DNA of 42,671 nucleotides from Nymphaea colorata (Eukaryota > Streptophyta > Magnoliopsida > Nymphaeales > Nymphaeaceae): contig NW_022204729.1 of assembly GCF_008831285.2 (NCBI RefSeq), forward strand, positions 1 to 42,671, read 5' to 3'. The notes under the pieces were generated by a model. It was given only the letters and a program-made list of their open reading frames with translations. It was not told where the DNA came from and made no database searches. The first letter of the stretch is position 1, and every line of letters begins with the position of its first letter. Positions 1 to 9,030 of the stretch are shown piece by piece. The position numbers were made by a program, and so were the translations under genes.

Positions 1-642
1 TATAGAATCAAAACAGTTTTTCGTTTTTAATTAATTTGGTTAAAATATTTTCTTCCAAAAATAATTTTTCATAAAACTTGCACTTCTTATCATCCAAACT
101 CTTACAAAACAGTGTCTTATAAGGAAGAATCATTTTTTACCTCAAACAATGAGTTTTGCCACCCAAACAACTTAAATGTGCATTCTTGTGAATATGAAAT
201 ATTAATCCTCTGAGGGAGGAAATTAAGAGACACTCTTGGAGAACGATCCAAACACAAAAAAATTATATGTTATAGTTTTTACTTGGTACGTGGAGAAAAA
301 GTCGACGGATGCAATATGCCATGGGACAAAAAAATGTTCAACCAATAGACATACAAAACCATCTGATCGAAACTAGTGGTTTTCCGCAATTATTTCTTAA
401 ACCTGACTAATTAAATGCATGTGCATTGCCGAGAAAGCTAAACAATCAAAATTAAATTACAGATATATGCCGAAAGAAAATATGTAAAATGGTTGGACAG
501 ATGTCATCAGTGATAACCATTAAAAAATGCATGAAGAACCACTAAAAAATGCAGGGTGGCTTCGATGTGAATGCAGGTTTATAGTCATACTTTCAGGTAT
601 AGGTTTATTTTTCGAAAGACTTTGACTCTCTCCCCCTATCAA
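1..642. other. non-coding flank, no gene seen
   Basis: AT-rich sequence with no open frame of useful length and no recognisable transposon protein motif. I see no promoter-gene arrangement, tRNA-like fold or repeat boundary in it. Confidence 0.6.
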
Positions 643-683
643 ATCTCTCTCTCTCTCTCTCTCAATCTCTCTCTCTCTCTCTC
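643..683. repeat. (CT)n microsatellite
   Basis: Almost pure CT dinucleotide run, interrupted once by a CTCAAT step near 663. It creates a spurious open frame rich in alternating Leu and Ser at 571-762, which should not be read as a gene. Confidence 0.95.
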
Positions 684-894
684 AAAGAATGTTGAAGTAG
701 CGGAGTCATTTAGATGTACATCTTTCTTCCACGTCAAAGAAAACAAAGTGGGTGATCAGTGAACAACAATTTAAAAATGTGTAGGGCATTTTCGATGTCA
801 ATGGTTGGCAGATGCAAAAAAATACTAATGTATATTGTAGAGTTTTGTATTACCTAAGGGTGAGCATTCGTTCAGGTACCCAATTTCTCTCCCT

Positions 895-913
895 TTCTCT
901 CTCTCTCTCTCTC

Positions 914-949
<36 letters not shown>
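895..949. repeat. compound (CT)n(TA)n microsatellite
   Basis: A CT run of roughly ten repeats passes through CTGTAT into about sixteen TA repeats. This is a compound dinucleotide repeat typical of plant intergenic DNA and is probably length-polymorphic. Confidence 0.95.
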
Positions 950-950
<1 letters not shown>

Positions 951-1986
951 CTCTGTGAGCATCGTCTTCCTTAGTGAGACATTGATGGAAAATCATCACT
1001 TCGAATGTCTGGATGGACAATCCACCATCGGCAAGAATGAGTGTTCTTGTGGTGACTATCGCCTATGGCAACAAGCACAGATTTTCTTTTCTAATGTCAT
1101 TGCAAACCCCCATGACTGCTGAGGGTTTGCCAACGTCTATGGATTTCTTTTTTCTTTTTTTTTTGGGTAGATTGTCTGAATTGGACCAAATATGCCTTAA
1201 ACTGTGAAGCTGCCTATCAGACACGACTCAATTACTTCCAAATACTGTGAAGCTCAAACTTGGCTCGAGTTCTAAAAACTTGAATTTGGCCCATGCAGTT
1301 CGTCAAGGATTGGCTTGAGCTTATTTGGAAAGAAAAGGGCAGTATGGATTCATATATTTTCAAGTACCATGAATTAGGAGAAGATCATTTTCTTATTAGT
1401 TGTTCTCTTTAGGAGAATAGAGTACTCTTCTAAACAGAGTCATTACCAAACAAGCAAGAACGAACATTTTAGAAGAAAAATACAACATGACATTTACAGC
1501 CATTAACAATTGAAAGACCGTGATTCTGTGGTTGTTTGTACAACTGGAACGAAAGAAAGGAGAGAATTAGCAAAAAAAAATTGGCAACAACGATAATGAA
1601 AAAATGAAAACATTAATTAGAAGGAAGCTATATACATTTCTATTTCATTTGGAAGACTGAGACTGTGCTGGCTTATTTTTCTCTTGTGAATGACATAACC
1701 GTGCCCAATACGATTAATGGTTGACATTTTGAGTAATTTGATTCAATTGCCTTAGCATTTTGTGCTCCATTCCTGCCTTTCTTTGACATTTAATTAATTG
1801 CAAGAAAAGGAATGGCTACCCTAACAATGAATGTCATCAATTTTTGGTGAAGAATTCAACATCAGGAGCCAAACCGAGAATTGCACTTAATAAGAACTCA
1901 GTTAAATGTTCATAATTTTCTCCTACTGAAAGCAACACAATCGATGAAAAGCTACTCATTTTAAACAGAAGAAAGAACAGTTCAAC
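950..1986. other. intergenic, no gene seen
   Basis: Open frames at 1013-1207 (+) and 1837-2022 (-) have no family resemblance and biased composition. Around 1200-1340 there are repeated GAAGCTCAA/CTTGAGCTT-like words of the kind common in decayed plant repeats, without definable ends. Confidence 0.55.
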
Positions 1987-2165
1987 CAGTGGTGGAGCCA
2001 GAATTTTTTGGGTATGGGGCACTCTTATAGAAATTCTAATTTTTGAAGGTGCAAAATATATATAAATAAGTAAATAATTGTAAGAAATCTATGTAAAAAT
2101 AAATAAAAATTTTGTTGTTGGCATGGGCAACTGCCCATGCCAGCATATATGTAGATCCGTTACTG
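1987..2165. mobile_element. MITE-like element, possibly hAT type
   Basis: The left end reads CAGTGGTGGAGCCA. The right end, read on the opposite strand, is CAGTAACGGATCTA, so the ends form imperfect terminal inverted repeats (9 of 14 by eye). The left end resembles the CAGTGGCGGAGCCA terminus found on many short non-autonomous plant DNA transposons. TTCAAC lies immediately left of the element (1981-1986), and CATTCAAC follows it (2166-2173). This fits a decayed target-site duplication of about 8 bp, as hAT elements make. At 179 bp it has no coding capacity. Family assignment is inference. Confidence 0.55.
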
Positions 2166-2898
2166 CATTCAACAGCCTTGAACCCAGGGATGAGGGAATG
2201 GGTGTGAGGTTTCAACCTCTTATCAAATTACCAAAAACAGATGAAAAGAAAAAGGAGAGCCTGTGTTAGAACTACAAGATAAATGATGAGAATTTACCTT
2301 GCGGGCCCCTCTTTGATGATGAATAAGCTTCTCCATAGATTTACCTCCGCCTCCATGGATATGTCCACAAAGATGCAACTTTATTATCTTTTATGAAAAG
2401 CCTCTAATTGGTGGCGAGCAGTCGAATTTCTTCTGCTAGGGAACAACGGAAAATGAAACTCAGAAGATGTACACGTACATATGAACTGAGAAGACGTTTC
2501 CTCTTTAAATTCCAAAAATTCCTTCACTGAAGTGCAGTAATACTTTAAATTTTGAAGCTTTAGGACTCGTTAGGCAAACAAAACACTATGTAATTATTTC
2601 ATAAATATAAATATGCACGAAACAGTCCTACATCTGCTTCTACCCCTGCCTTCAGACCATAAGGTGGAGAAACAGCCAAAAGAAGCTGGCCGCCTTAGGA
2701 ACAAGGCCTTTGAGGTGCAGGAAGCAATGGCTTTCTTCCTTCTTTTGCCTCCAAGGTTCAGGATGAAGGGATTGAGAAACAGCATTGCAGACATATGAGG
2801 TAATTTGCATGAAGCATACCTTCAAAGATGTGAGCTATATCACACTTGCCGCCCATTTCTTTCCTTCTGCATATATGTCATCTGCTAACACGCCTGAG
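2166..2898. other. non-coding, possibly copia interior remnants
   Basis: Short open frames lie on both strands (2594-2794 -, 2613-2798 +), but neither shows a known domain. The stretch lies directly downstream of the minus-strand gag start at 3018, so part of it may be the decayed interior of that retroelement. I cannot align it to a copia domain. Confidence 0.4.
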
Positions 2899-3018
2899 CT
2901 ATACTCCAAGAATATGCTGCAGGCTCATAGGAGCCAGTGCGAAGGGAAGCATTGATTCAGTGTGGGCTGATGGGAGAGAACCACCAGAACCGGTAGAAGA
3001 ACTTGAGGAGGCAGCCAT
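2899..3018 (-). pseudogene. Ty1/copia gag, N-terminal remnant
   Basis: A 39-codon frame read on the minus strand opens with Met-Ala-Ala, a run of Ser, then a Gly/Ser-rich stretch, and ends at a stop at 2899-2901. This Ser-rich start, followed by a Ser-Leu-Gln-His-Ile-Leu segment just before the stop, matches the first residues of plant copia Gag proteins, where the nucleocapsid precursor begins. It lies about 130 bases downstream of a good primer-binding site at 3152-3163, which is the expected leader spacing and decides the start choice. The frame breaks where family members continue into the UBN2-type Gag core, and no protease or polymerase is recognisable below it. This is a truncated 5' fragment. 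Confidence 0.55.
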
Positions 3019-3151
3019 GAGATCACACGCCAATACCAAGCAGCAGCAAAAAAATGAAAGATACGAGTAATGGAATGGCTCGTGCAGAAGGAAAATTTCC
3101 TAAGGATTTGGTGAGGCAATACCAGGATGAGCTTTGTCTTTTTTAAAATAA

Positions 3152-3163
3152 GCTCTGATGCCA
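3152..3163 (-). other. copia primer-binding site (initiator tRNA-Met type)
   Basis: On the minus strand this reads TGGCATCAGAGC, one base from TGGTATCAGAGC, which pairs with the 3' end of plant initiator tRNA-Met and primes minus-strand DNA synthesis in many plant copia elements. The preceding minus-strand bases end in CA, as expected for an LTR 3' end. Confidence 0.75.
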
Positions 3164-3300
3164 TGAGAGAGCAAGAGAGAAAAGGAAAGATAGGTGGGCG
3201 ATACAAATTATAGAGGTTCGGTTATTTGACCTACATATTCTCTCTAATACCAATTTTTCATGTATTTTGGTATCAAGTTCCATTTTCTGTTATATGTTTA
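3164..3300 (-). mobile_element. 3' end of a copia 5' LTR (far border not found)
   Basis: The dinucleotide TG at 3164-3165 is CA on the minus strand, directly before the primer-binding site, which marks the end of a 5' LTR. The LTR should extend to higher coordinates, but no second copy exists in the window for comparison. The start of the LTR, somewhere above 3300, is therefore undefined. The right limit given is arbitrary. Confidence 0.4.
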
Positions 3301-5577
3301 CAGTTCTCAACGTGACACTTATTTTTCTTAAGAAAGATTTTCAACAGTGTATTTTCATTCAACTCTGATTTTTCATGAACGTCGGATTCATGCCCACTTG
3401 CCTCTTCTCTCTCTCTCTTTTCTTTTCCCCTTTATTTCGTCCGATTATCTCATCCAATGTTCGATTAGTTAAGCATGTCCCAACACGAGGGAGATTCAAC
3501 TGCGTGCACACGTTTGTGAAAGCAACAAAAATTAGTCTTTTAATATTTTAGAAATTTTTTATAATGGTCTGTACATTATAATCTTTTAGTATTTTTATAA
3601 TTCCTCTTTTCCCTTTAAAAGTCTTCTTTAAAACAGGCTTCATGTGCAAGGAAACTTGCAACTGGAACCAGCAACCTGGCACCAACTGTTATATTTGGAT
3701 GGTTGTAATTTAAATTTAATAACCTGGAAACTGACTGTACTTTCTGATAGAGACATGGAAGAGATGGATCCATTTTTGTTATTAAAAGCATTTACCTGCT
3801 TTGACTTTTAAGAAGAGGGTCCTTGTTATTTTCTTTGAACCCATGAACTATGCATGAATGGTTAACATATAAAAACATGACTGCCGATAGAGATATCCAT
3901 GATCAAGAATATTCATTCGACCATTTTTTGGGTCTTCTCTATAACAAATGCCTTTTTGGGGACATTAAGCTCGTTAGACTTGTGAGGTTGTTGCATAGAT
4001 AATAGTTAATCTAGAGCTAGCTTGAACTATTGTCAAGCCAATTAGTCATCTCCTCTTCCTTGTGTGTTTTGTAGTTTCGGATCTTATATCTAACGTTGAT
4101 CTGAATTTTTTTTTCCCTTAATGGACCCATAAACAAACAGTATATTTCTCACCCACAGAAAAATGAGGATTTTAGATTATTAATATATGGCCAAAACCTC
4201 AGATTTGAACTTTTATGGAAGCATAAGCCATGGCAATGACAATGAATTAAGATGCTTCGTAAATCTTTTGAAGACTTAAACCTAGAAAAAAAATATCAAA
4301 ATGGGAACGAATTTATGGTGCCTTTTAATTAATTGGAGGAAGACTTCATTTTACTTCGAAACGGGAATGAAAATCGCTTTTCTTGTTTTTTGAAATTGAA
4401 GGTGAAAGATATGGCAATGAGCTGAGCAAGACTTGATCTAAGACATTCAAATTTTGACAACTTTTTCCAGTCTCCTCTTACGACCTGCTCACTACTCGGT
4501 AAAAAAATTCAGACATGTTTTCTGTAATTTTAGAGATAGAAAAAACAATGGCTTATTTATAAAAAAGGATGTTGGCATCATAGGCAGTTTCTGTTTAGGA
4601 TCCAATTTTTCTTGGGCATAATTCAAGAAACGAGCGTCATTTTTCTGTAAGGTTTGACATGTGATTCAATGTCATCTCTTAACAAGTGAAACTTCAAACA
4701 GTAAAGTTTTTATTTGCCTATGCAAATTATAGTTAACTCTCCATATATATTGAAACATATTCTCGGGGGTATAGCATATCCTGCTCAGGTCCACATGCAA
4801 TCTACGACCACAAAAAGGCTGTGGGAATGGAGGGGCCTTTAAGATATCTTCTGGTGGTGGAATGTTAATCTCCTTTTCACCTGAAGTACATCAGCTTTAA
4901 GATCCTGAAATTCCAAAGGGTAAAGAATAGTTTTCAATTAAAGCCAAAATGTAAACCACTAAGACCCGTCAATAGTATATTTGTGTGCGCGCCCACATAT
5001 GACAGTACTCTTAAACACTTCGATGGTCCAGCAATGGATGGGAGTCCTGGATATCGTGTGCAACTCTATCTATTTTAAATGTGGTGTTCAAATAAATGAA
5101 AATGTGAACCTATCTTTTGCAGATCTGTTAAACCTTGATCAGATATATATTAAATGTGCAACTGCTTACTATAGACTGAATTTTGGTGGCGAAGAGTACT
5201 TTTGTTGTTACACCATTTATTATGACATTTAATACTATATAAGTGTAGATAATTGTGGCTTAATCTGATGTACTATAATTTCCTGAACATTTTTAAGTTA
5301 ATATTAAAATAGTAATTTTAACAAAAAGGTGATCGCGCGATAGAGAGAGAGTGTGCATAAGATATTCAAATGGGTGCTATAGGTATTTTATTTTGCAGCT
5401 AAAATTGGCAACTTAGTTTAAGTGGATGGCTTTAAACTGAAGGGTGAAACTTTCATAAGGCTTAAGAAGTTAAAATTAAACGCAAAGTTAAGACGGTTTT
5501 GGAAAATATTCTCAAACTACAAGGGTCGTTGCTGAGAAAGTCTCAAAGGATAAACATACCAGGTTAGCTTAATTAAA
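3301..5577. other. intergenic, no gene seen
   Basis: AT-rich sequence. It may include the rest of the LTR that ends at 3164. The longest frame, 4981-5232 (+, 83 residues), has no recognisable domain, no clear promoter or splice context, and a composition expected from AT-rich noise. No RNA gene is seen. Confidence 0.5.
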
Positions 5578-5632
5578 TAACAATAACAACAATAAAAATA
5601 ACAAAAATAATAATAATAACAATACCATGAAT
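5578..5632. repeat. degenerate AAC/AAT low-complexity tract
   Basis: Interspersed AAC, AAT and AAAAT trinucleotide-like units form a purine-rich low-complexity stretch, which is a decayed microsatellite. Confidence 0.8.
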
Positions 5633-6278
5633 AACAAGATTTAATGAAAAGAGAGAACCAAAAAAAAAGAACAACAAAAGCAGACAAAGTAGGAGAAGAA
5701 TGAATGCGAAGTGTGACCGAGCAATAAGAATGAAGAAGGATTTCACAAGTTCATGTGAAGATGACGTGGAAGTAGCATCTTATGTGATGATGTATGCTGC
5801 CATCTGACGGTGGAAATAATGCCTCACAAATGGCTGTGGGACGTCATCTGACATCTTCATCTCCCATACTTCTCGGCACCATTTTCTATTTCCTTGTGGA
5901 CATTTAATTCCTCAAGCTTCCGGAGACCCATGCAGTTCATCGTTCTATTAGTCTTTGGTCGGGAATAAAAAATTTGATATCCAAATAAAAAATCAGATCA
6001 GATTCGGTATTAAAAATTGGCATCCGATTGAATTCGATTCGGACTCAGTATCAAATAGACACCCAATTGCATACCAGAAAAAAAAAGATAATGGATATCT
6101 AAACCCAAATTTACAGAACCCGATCTAAATAATATATTTTATTCTACATTATTGCAAATTTATAAATCTGAATCGAAATTTGAATTCCCAATTTTACATT
6201 AATACCATCTGAATCTGAAACCAATGCAAACTTGGTCGAGCACTAGACCCATGTCATCGATACTAGACTAAACACATG
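5633..6278. other. intergenic with imperfect inverted words
   Basis: No gene. TGAAGATGACGT near 5755 and ACGTCATCTGACATCTTCA near 5842 are imperfect inverted copies about 100 bp apart and could be the ends of a small decayed fold-back element. From about 5960 to 6240, recurring words such as GATTCGG, CATCCGA, GATATC and AACCCGATC resemble a widespread plant repeat type rich in ATCCGA/GATTCGG motifs. Boundaries are not definable. Confidence 0.4.
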
Positions 6279-6721
6279 AGAGAGAGAGAGAGAGCGCTTC
6301 TCTGTTACGGAAACAGGGATGGTGAGCATATGAAGAAGGGGTAAAGTGTGTCGCAGGCCTCCTCATGAGCTTGTTGTTGCCAACTCCACCATCATCAACA
6401 TCATCATTGTCTTCTCAAAAGATTTAGTGGAGAAAGTACGACATAGCAAATGAAAGAACAGTAGGGCCTTCTACCTCTTGGGATCTGTTATGGAAAATGA
6501 AAACGAATTCTTAAAGTTGTGCTATATTAACTTTGTTTTTTTACACCTACTGTAAAGCTGTAAAATTGAATCATGGTATTCCTTGCCATGCATGAGAAAT
6601 TCTATAGAAGGTTGAAGGCATGATATTGTCGTAACAGAAAATACTTTTTTACGCCTGCAAAAAAATTGATTATCTACATAAACAGTAGAAATATGTGAAA
6701 GGAAGAAGAGCACGATACTCT
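6279..6721. repeat. left arm of 11.3-kb inverted repeat
   Basis: A 443-bp segment begins with a (GA)n run and AGCGCTTCTC, and it reappears in reverse complement at 17183-17619. By eye about 25 differences separate the arms, roughly 94% identity, and the inner edge is sharp at 6721. The minus-strand frame at 6522-6728 and the plus-strand frame at 17190-17375 look alike only because of this duplication. They have no known domain and I do not call a gene. It could be terminal inverted repeats of a large DNA transposon, or two independent insertions of one short repeat. Confidence 0.85.
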
Positions 6722-7516
6722 GTTCCATCCATTCCCAGCCTCCTTGGTTATGCCCTTTTGATTCCGTGGCAGCCCTGATTTTCTCTTATGCGTCATCTGA
6801 AACATGCAAGATATTGCATGGGGAGGAAAGTAGTGGTGGCAGACGAGAAGTGTTGGGCTTGTGATGATGCACAACAGGTTGATGCATTATTTTGAGGGGC
6901 CAAAAAAGACAATGGTCTATTTTTCTATAGCCCTGCCTCCTCTTTTCCCAAAAGTTCTTTATATGGCTAGATTTCTTTTGCACTGTTACAAATTGTTCCA
7001 AAAAAATGTCAAATTGGGTGCTTCAATTTCGTTGTTATTTCGGTTGGATAGTGGCCCTGAGCCCTATCCTTCATCTCGTAACTGCAAGCCAGATTAAATT
7101 GAAAAATTGATTTCCAAAATAAAAGATTTCATTAAAAGGAAATTCAAAGCTTATTTTGTTAGCATTTTCGAACCTGCCAAAAATTCTCTGGCGATAATCG
7201 CTGCTGGGATTCAGGAAATCTTGGGAGGCAGACTATAAAGTCTCATCTTATGTTCTTATGAAGGTTGATCATTAGATTAACCTTGCGACACCTCACAAAG
7301 TGATGTAGTTAGCTATAAAAATACTGTTCTTGCTTAAACGAGCCTTGAGTCTATCCATTTTATACCTGTCATAGGATACTTTGCTCAAGGTTCAGTGTCG
7401 AGCACAAGCTTGGTCTTGGTTTGTTGAGTGGAGTTTGAACTGACCTTTTAAAGCACAATAGCTCGAGCAGGACAAGACATGAGCAGAGTTGGGATCCAGC
7501 CCACTTGTGTATAAAC
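6722..7516. other. intergenic, no gene seen
   Basis: Overlapping frames on both strands at 6674-7097 show no domain. Around 7330-7480 there are repeated CTTGAG/GCTCGAG words similar in style to 1200-1340, suggesting decayed repeats. No terminal structure is visible until the CACTA-like end at 7517. Confidence 0.5.
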
Positions 7517-7759
7517 CACAACTATAATATATGCTATTGGCAATGACTTTTACCATAGCGAATAGTCATAATGCAGTTGCCAATAAACTTATTGGCAAGT
7601 ACTCTTGCCCTAGCGAACAGCTAAGGTTGCCCTTGCCCTTTATAGCATGGGGAAAAGTCTTTTGTTAGGCCCAAGGTCATTGTCAATAACATCATTGGTA
7701 AGAACTCGTTGAGTTATTGACAATGGTAGAAGTCGTTGCTAGAAGTTCTTACAGTAGTG
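7517..7759. mobile_element. CACTA-like non-autonomous element
   Basis: The left end reads CACAACTATAATA. The right end, read on the opposite strand, is CACTACTGTAAGA. Ten of 13 bases match, and the right end carries the CACTA terminus that names the family. Inside are several short inverted pairs: a perfect 10-bp pair TTGCCAATAA/TTATTGGCAA at about 7577-7598, and a perfect 13-bp pair CATTGTCAATAAC/GTTATTGACAATG at about 7679-7726. Such hairpin-rich subterminal sequence is usual in CACTA elements, whose transposase binds subterminal repeats. No 3-bp target duplication is conserved (AAC left, ATT right). At 243 bp it has no transposase. Confidence 0.5.
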
Positions 7760-8065
7760 ATTCCTCTACTGCTATAGGTCTCCTTTTTCTTTTGAAAACA
7801 AAACAAAATGCTACTTCTATAGCAGGTAAGCCAGTTCTTTCTAATTTGAAAGTGGGATGGCTTCAAAAAGATAATCTAGTTCGATACCAACAAACATAAA
7901 CATAGACTACTGAAGCAAATAGAGAGAGAGCCGACAAAATGGGAATTCATAGCAAAATTTAGGGACAACAAGTCCCCTAAGTACAAGAATAAACCGCAAA
8001 AACATAAATAAAAGATGAATATACAAGACAATCACACAAAAATAAAAAAAGATGGTGTAGCACAG
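7760..8065. other. probable 3' untranslated tail of the LINE
   Basis: This lies directly downstream, on the minus strand, of the LINE stop codon at 8066-8068. It has no gene of its own. No clear poly-A or short tandem tail (which would appear as T-rich sequence at the low-coordinate end) can be assigned, so the LINE 3' end is not fixed. Confidence 0.4.
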
Positions 8066-9030
8066 TCACCCAGCCGTAGACGGAGGATGGCGCCATATCT
8101 GAATAGCAAAATGGACATCCCCCTGCACCAGACGAGCCACAGCATCTGACAATGAGAAGGTGCCCCTGAAGACCCTGTTGTTGCGCTCCTCCCAAATGTG
8201 CCACCAAGAAGAAATGAGTCACAACCTCTAGACTCGCCCCTAGGAAGCAGACAGGTTGGGGGAAGGAGAAAGGAGGAAAAGAAGGTGAATGGAGGGTGGG
8301 TCTGGAAGGCTACTAACATGGGAAGGCCATGCAGAGGCAAAAACACTAACAAAGAATGGGCAAGTAGTAAAAAGGTGGACCCAAGACTCAACTGTGGTGA
8401 GACAGAGGGGACACTGGTTAGCTAAACTGATGCCAAGGCGATGTAAGTGGTTAAAAGTGTTGATGTGGCCAGCAAGAAGAAGCCAAAAAAAGTAATAGCA
8501 CGAGGAGAAGGTCCTGGGGACCAAAGGGACAGGGGGTGAGAGCAACGCAACAGAAGAACCAAAAGAGGCTAGGTAGCAAGAAGAAAAAGTGAATCCCTAG
8601 AAAGGTGAAAGAGGCCAAGATGGGGGTGCAACAGAAGGGAGGTCAGCAAGCCGAAGGAAAAGGGGAAGGGCAAAAACCAGGTCGCACCAAAAGTGGGAGG
8701 GAGAGGTGTGGGAGATGAAACAATTCCAAACACTAAGGGAAGAGAGGTCAAATTTGGAATAAATGAATAGGGTGATTGGAGAATGTTCAGTTGGGAGAAG
8801 CCACCATCAGGAACACGGGAAGGACTCACATGCCAGACTAAGGTTGATAACCCCAACACCTCCAAGAAGACGCGGAAGGGCAACCATATTCCAACGTGCA
8901 AGCCAATCTGAAGGTCGATCACCATCCCTGATAAATTTACGAATAATCCTATCAAACCTTCTCAGAACAGCCACAGGAGGTCAAAAGACCGTAGTGCATG
9001 GAGGGGGACCGACGAAAGACAAATCAGATT
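8066..9030 (-). pseudogene. L1-type LINE ORF2 C-terminal fragment (degenerate)
   Basis: Reading the minus strand across three frames gives the C-terminal third of a plant L1 polymerase protein. In order: a post-RT segment at about 8820-8970 with a Phe-Asp-Arg-Ile-Ile-Arg-Lys-Phe start and then Trp-Leu-Ala-Arg-Trp and Gly-Gly-Val-Gly-Val; a zf-RVT zinc-binding segment at about 8400-8480 with Cys-Pro-Leu-Cys and, about ten residues on, His-Leu-Phe-Thr-Thr-Cys-Pro; and a tail at 8066-8220 with Trp-His-Ile-Trp-Glu-Glu-Arg-Asn-Asn-Arg ending at a TGA. These are established landmarks of plant non-LTR elements. Stops and frameshifts separate the pieces, and the endonuclease and RT catalytic core are missing. 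This fits a 5'-truncated insertion, the normal outcome of target-primed reverse transcription, and it is not functional. Confidence 0.8.

Noticed and set aside
571-762. Leu-Ser-rich 63-residue frame
   Set aside because: It is the translation of a CT microsatellite.
2613-3070. Two plus-strand frames (2613-2798, 2846-3070) that might be exons of a small gene
   Set aside because: The second overlaps the minus-strand gag start and primer-binding site, which are better supported. Neither has a recognisable domain or a convincing splice arrangement.
4981-5232. 83-residue plus-strand frame
   Set aside because: Cys- and Tyr-rich, but no signal peptide, no family motif, no partner exon and no sign of expression signals. 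Length is compatible with chance.
6522-6728. Frame conserved between 6522-6728 (-) and 17190-17375 (+)
   Set aside because: Similarity is explained by the inverted DNA duplication. Differences include frame ends and non-synonymous changes, and no known domain is present.
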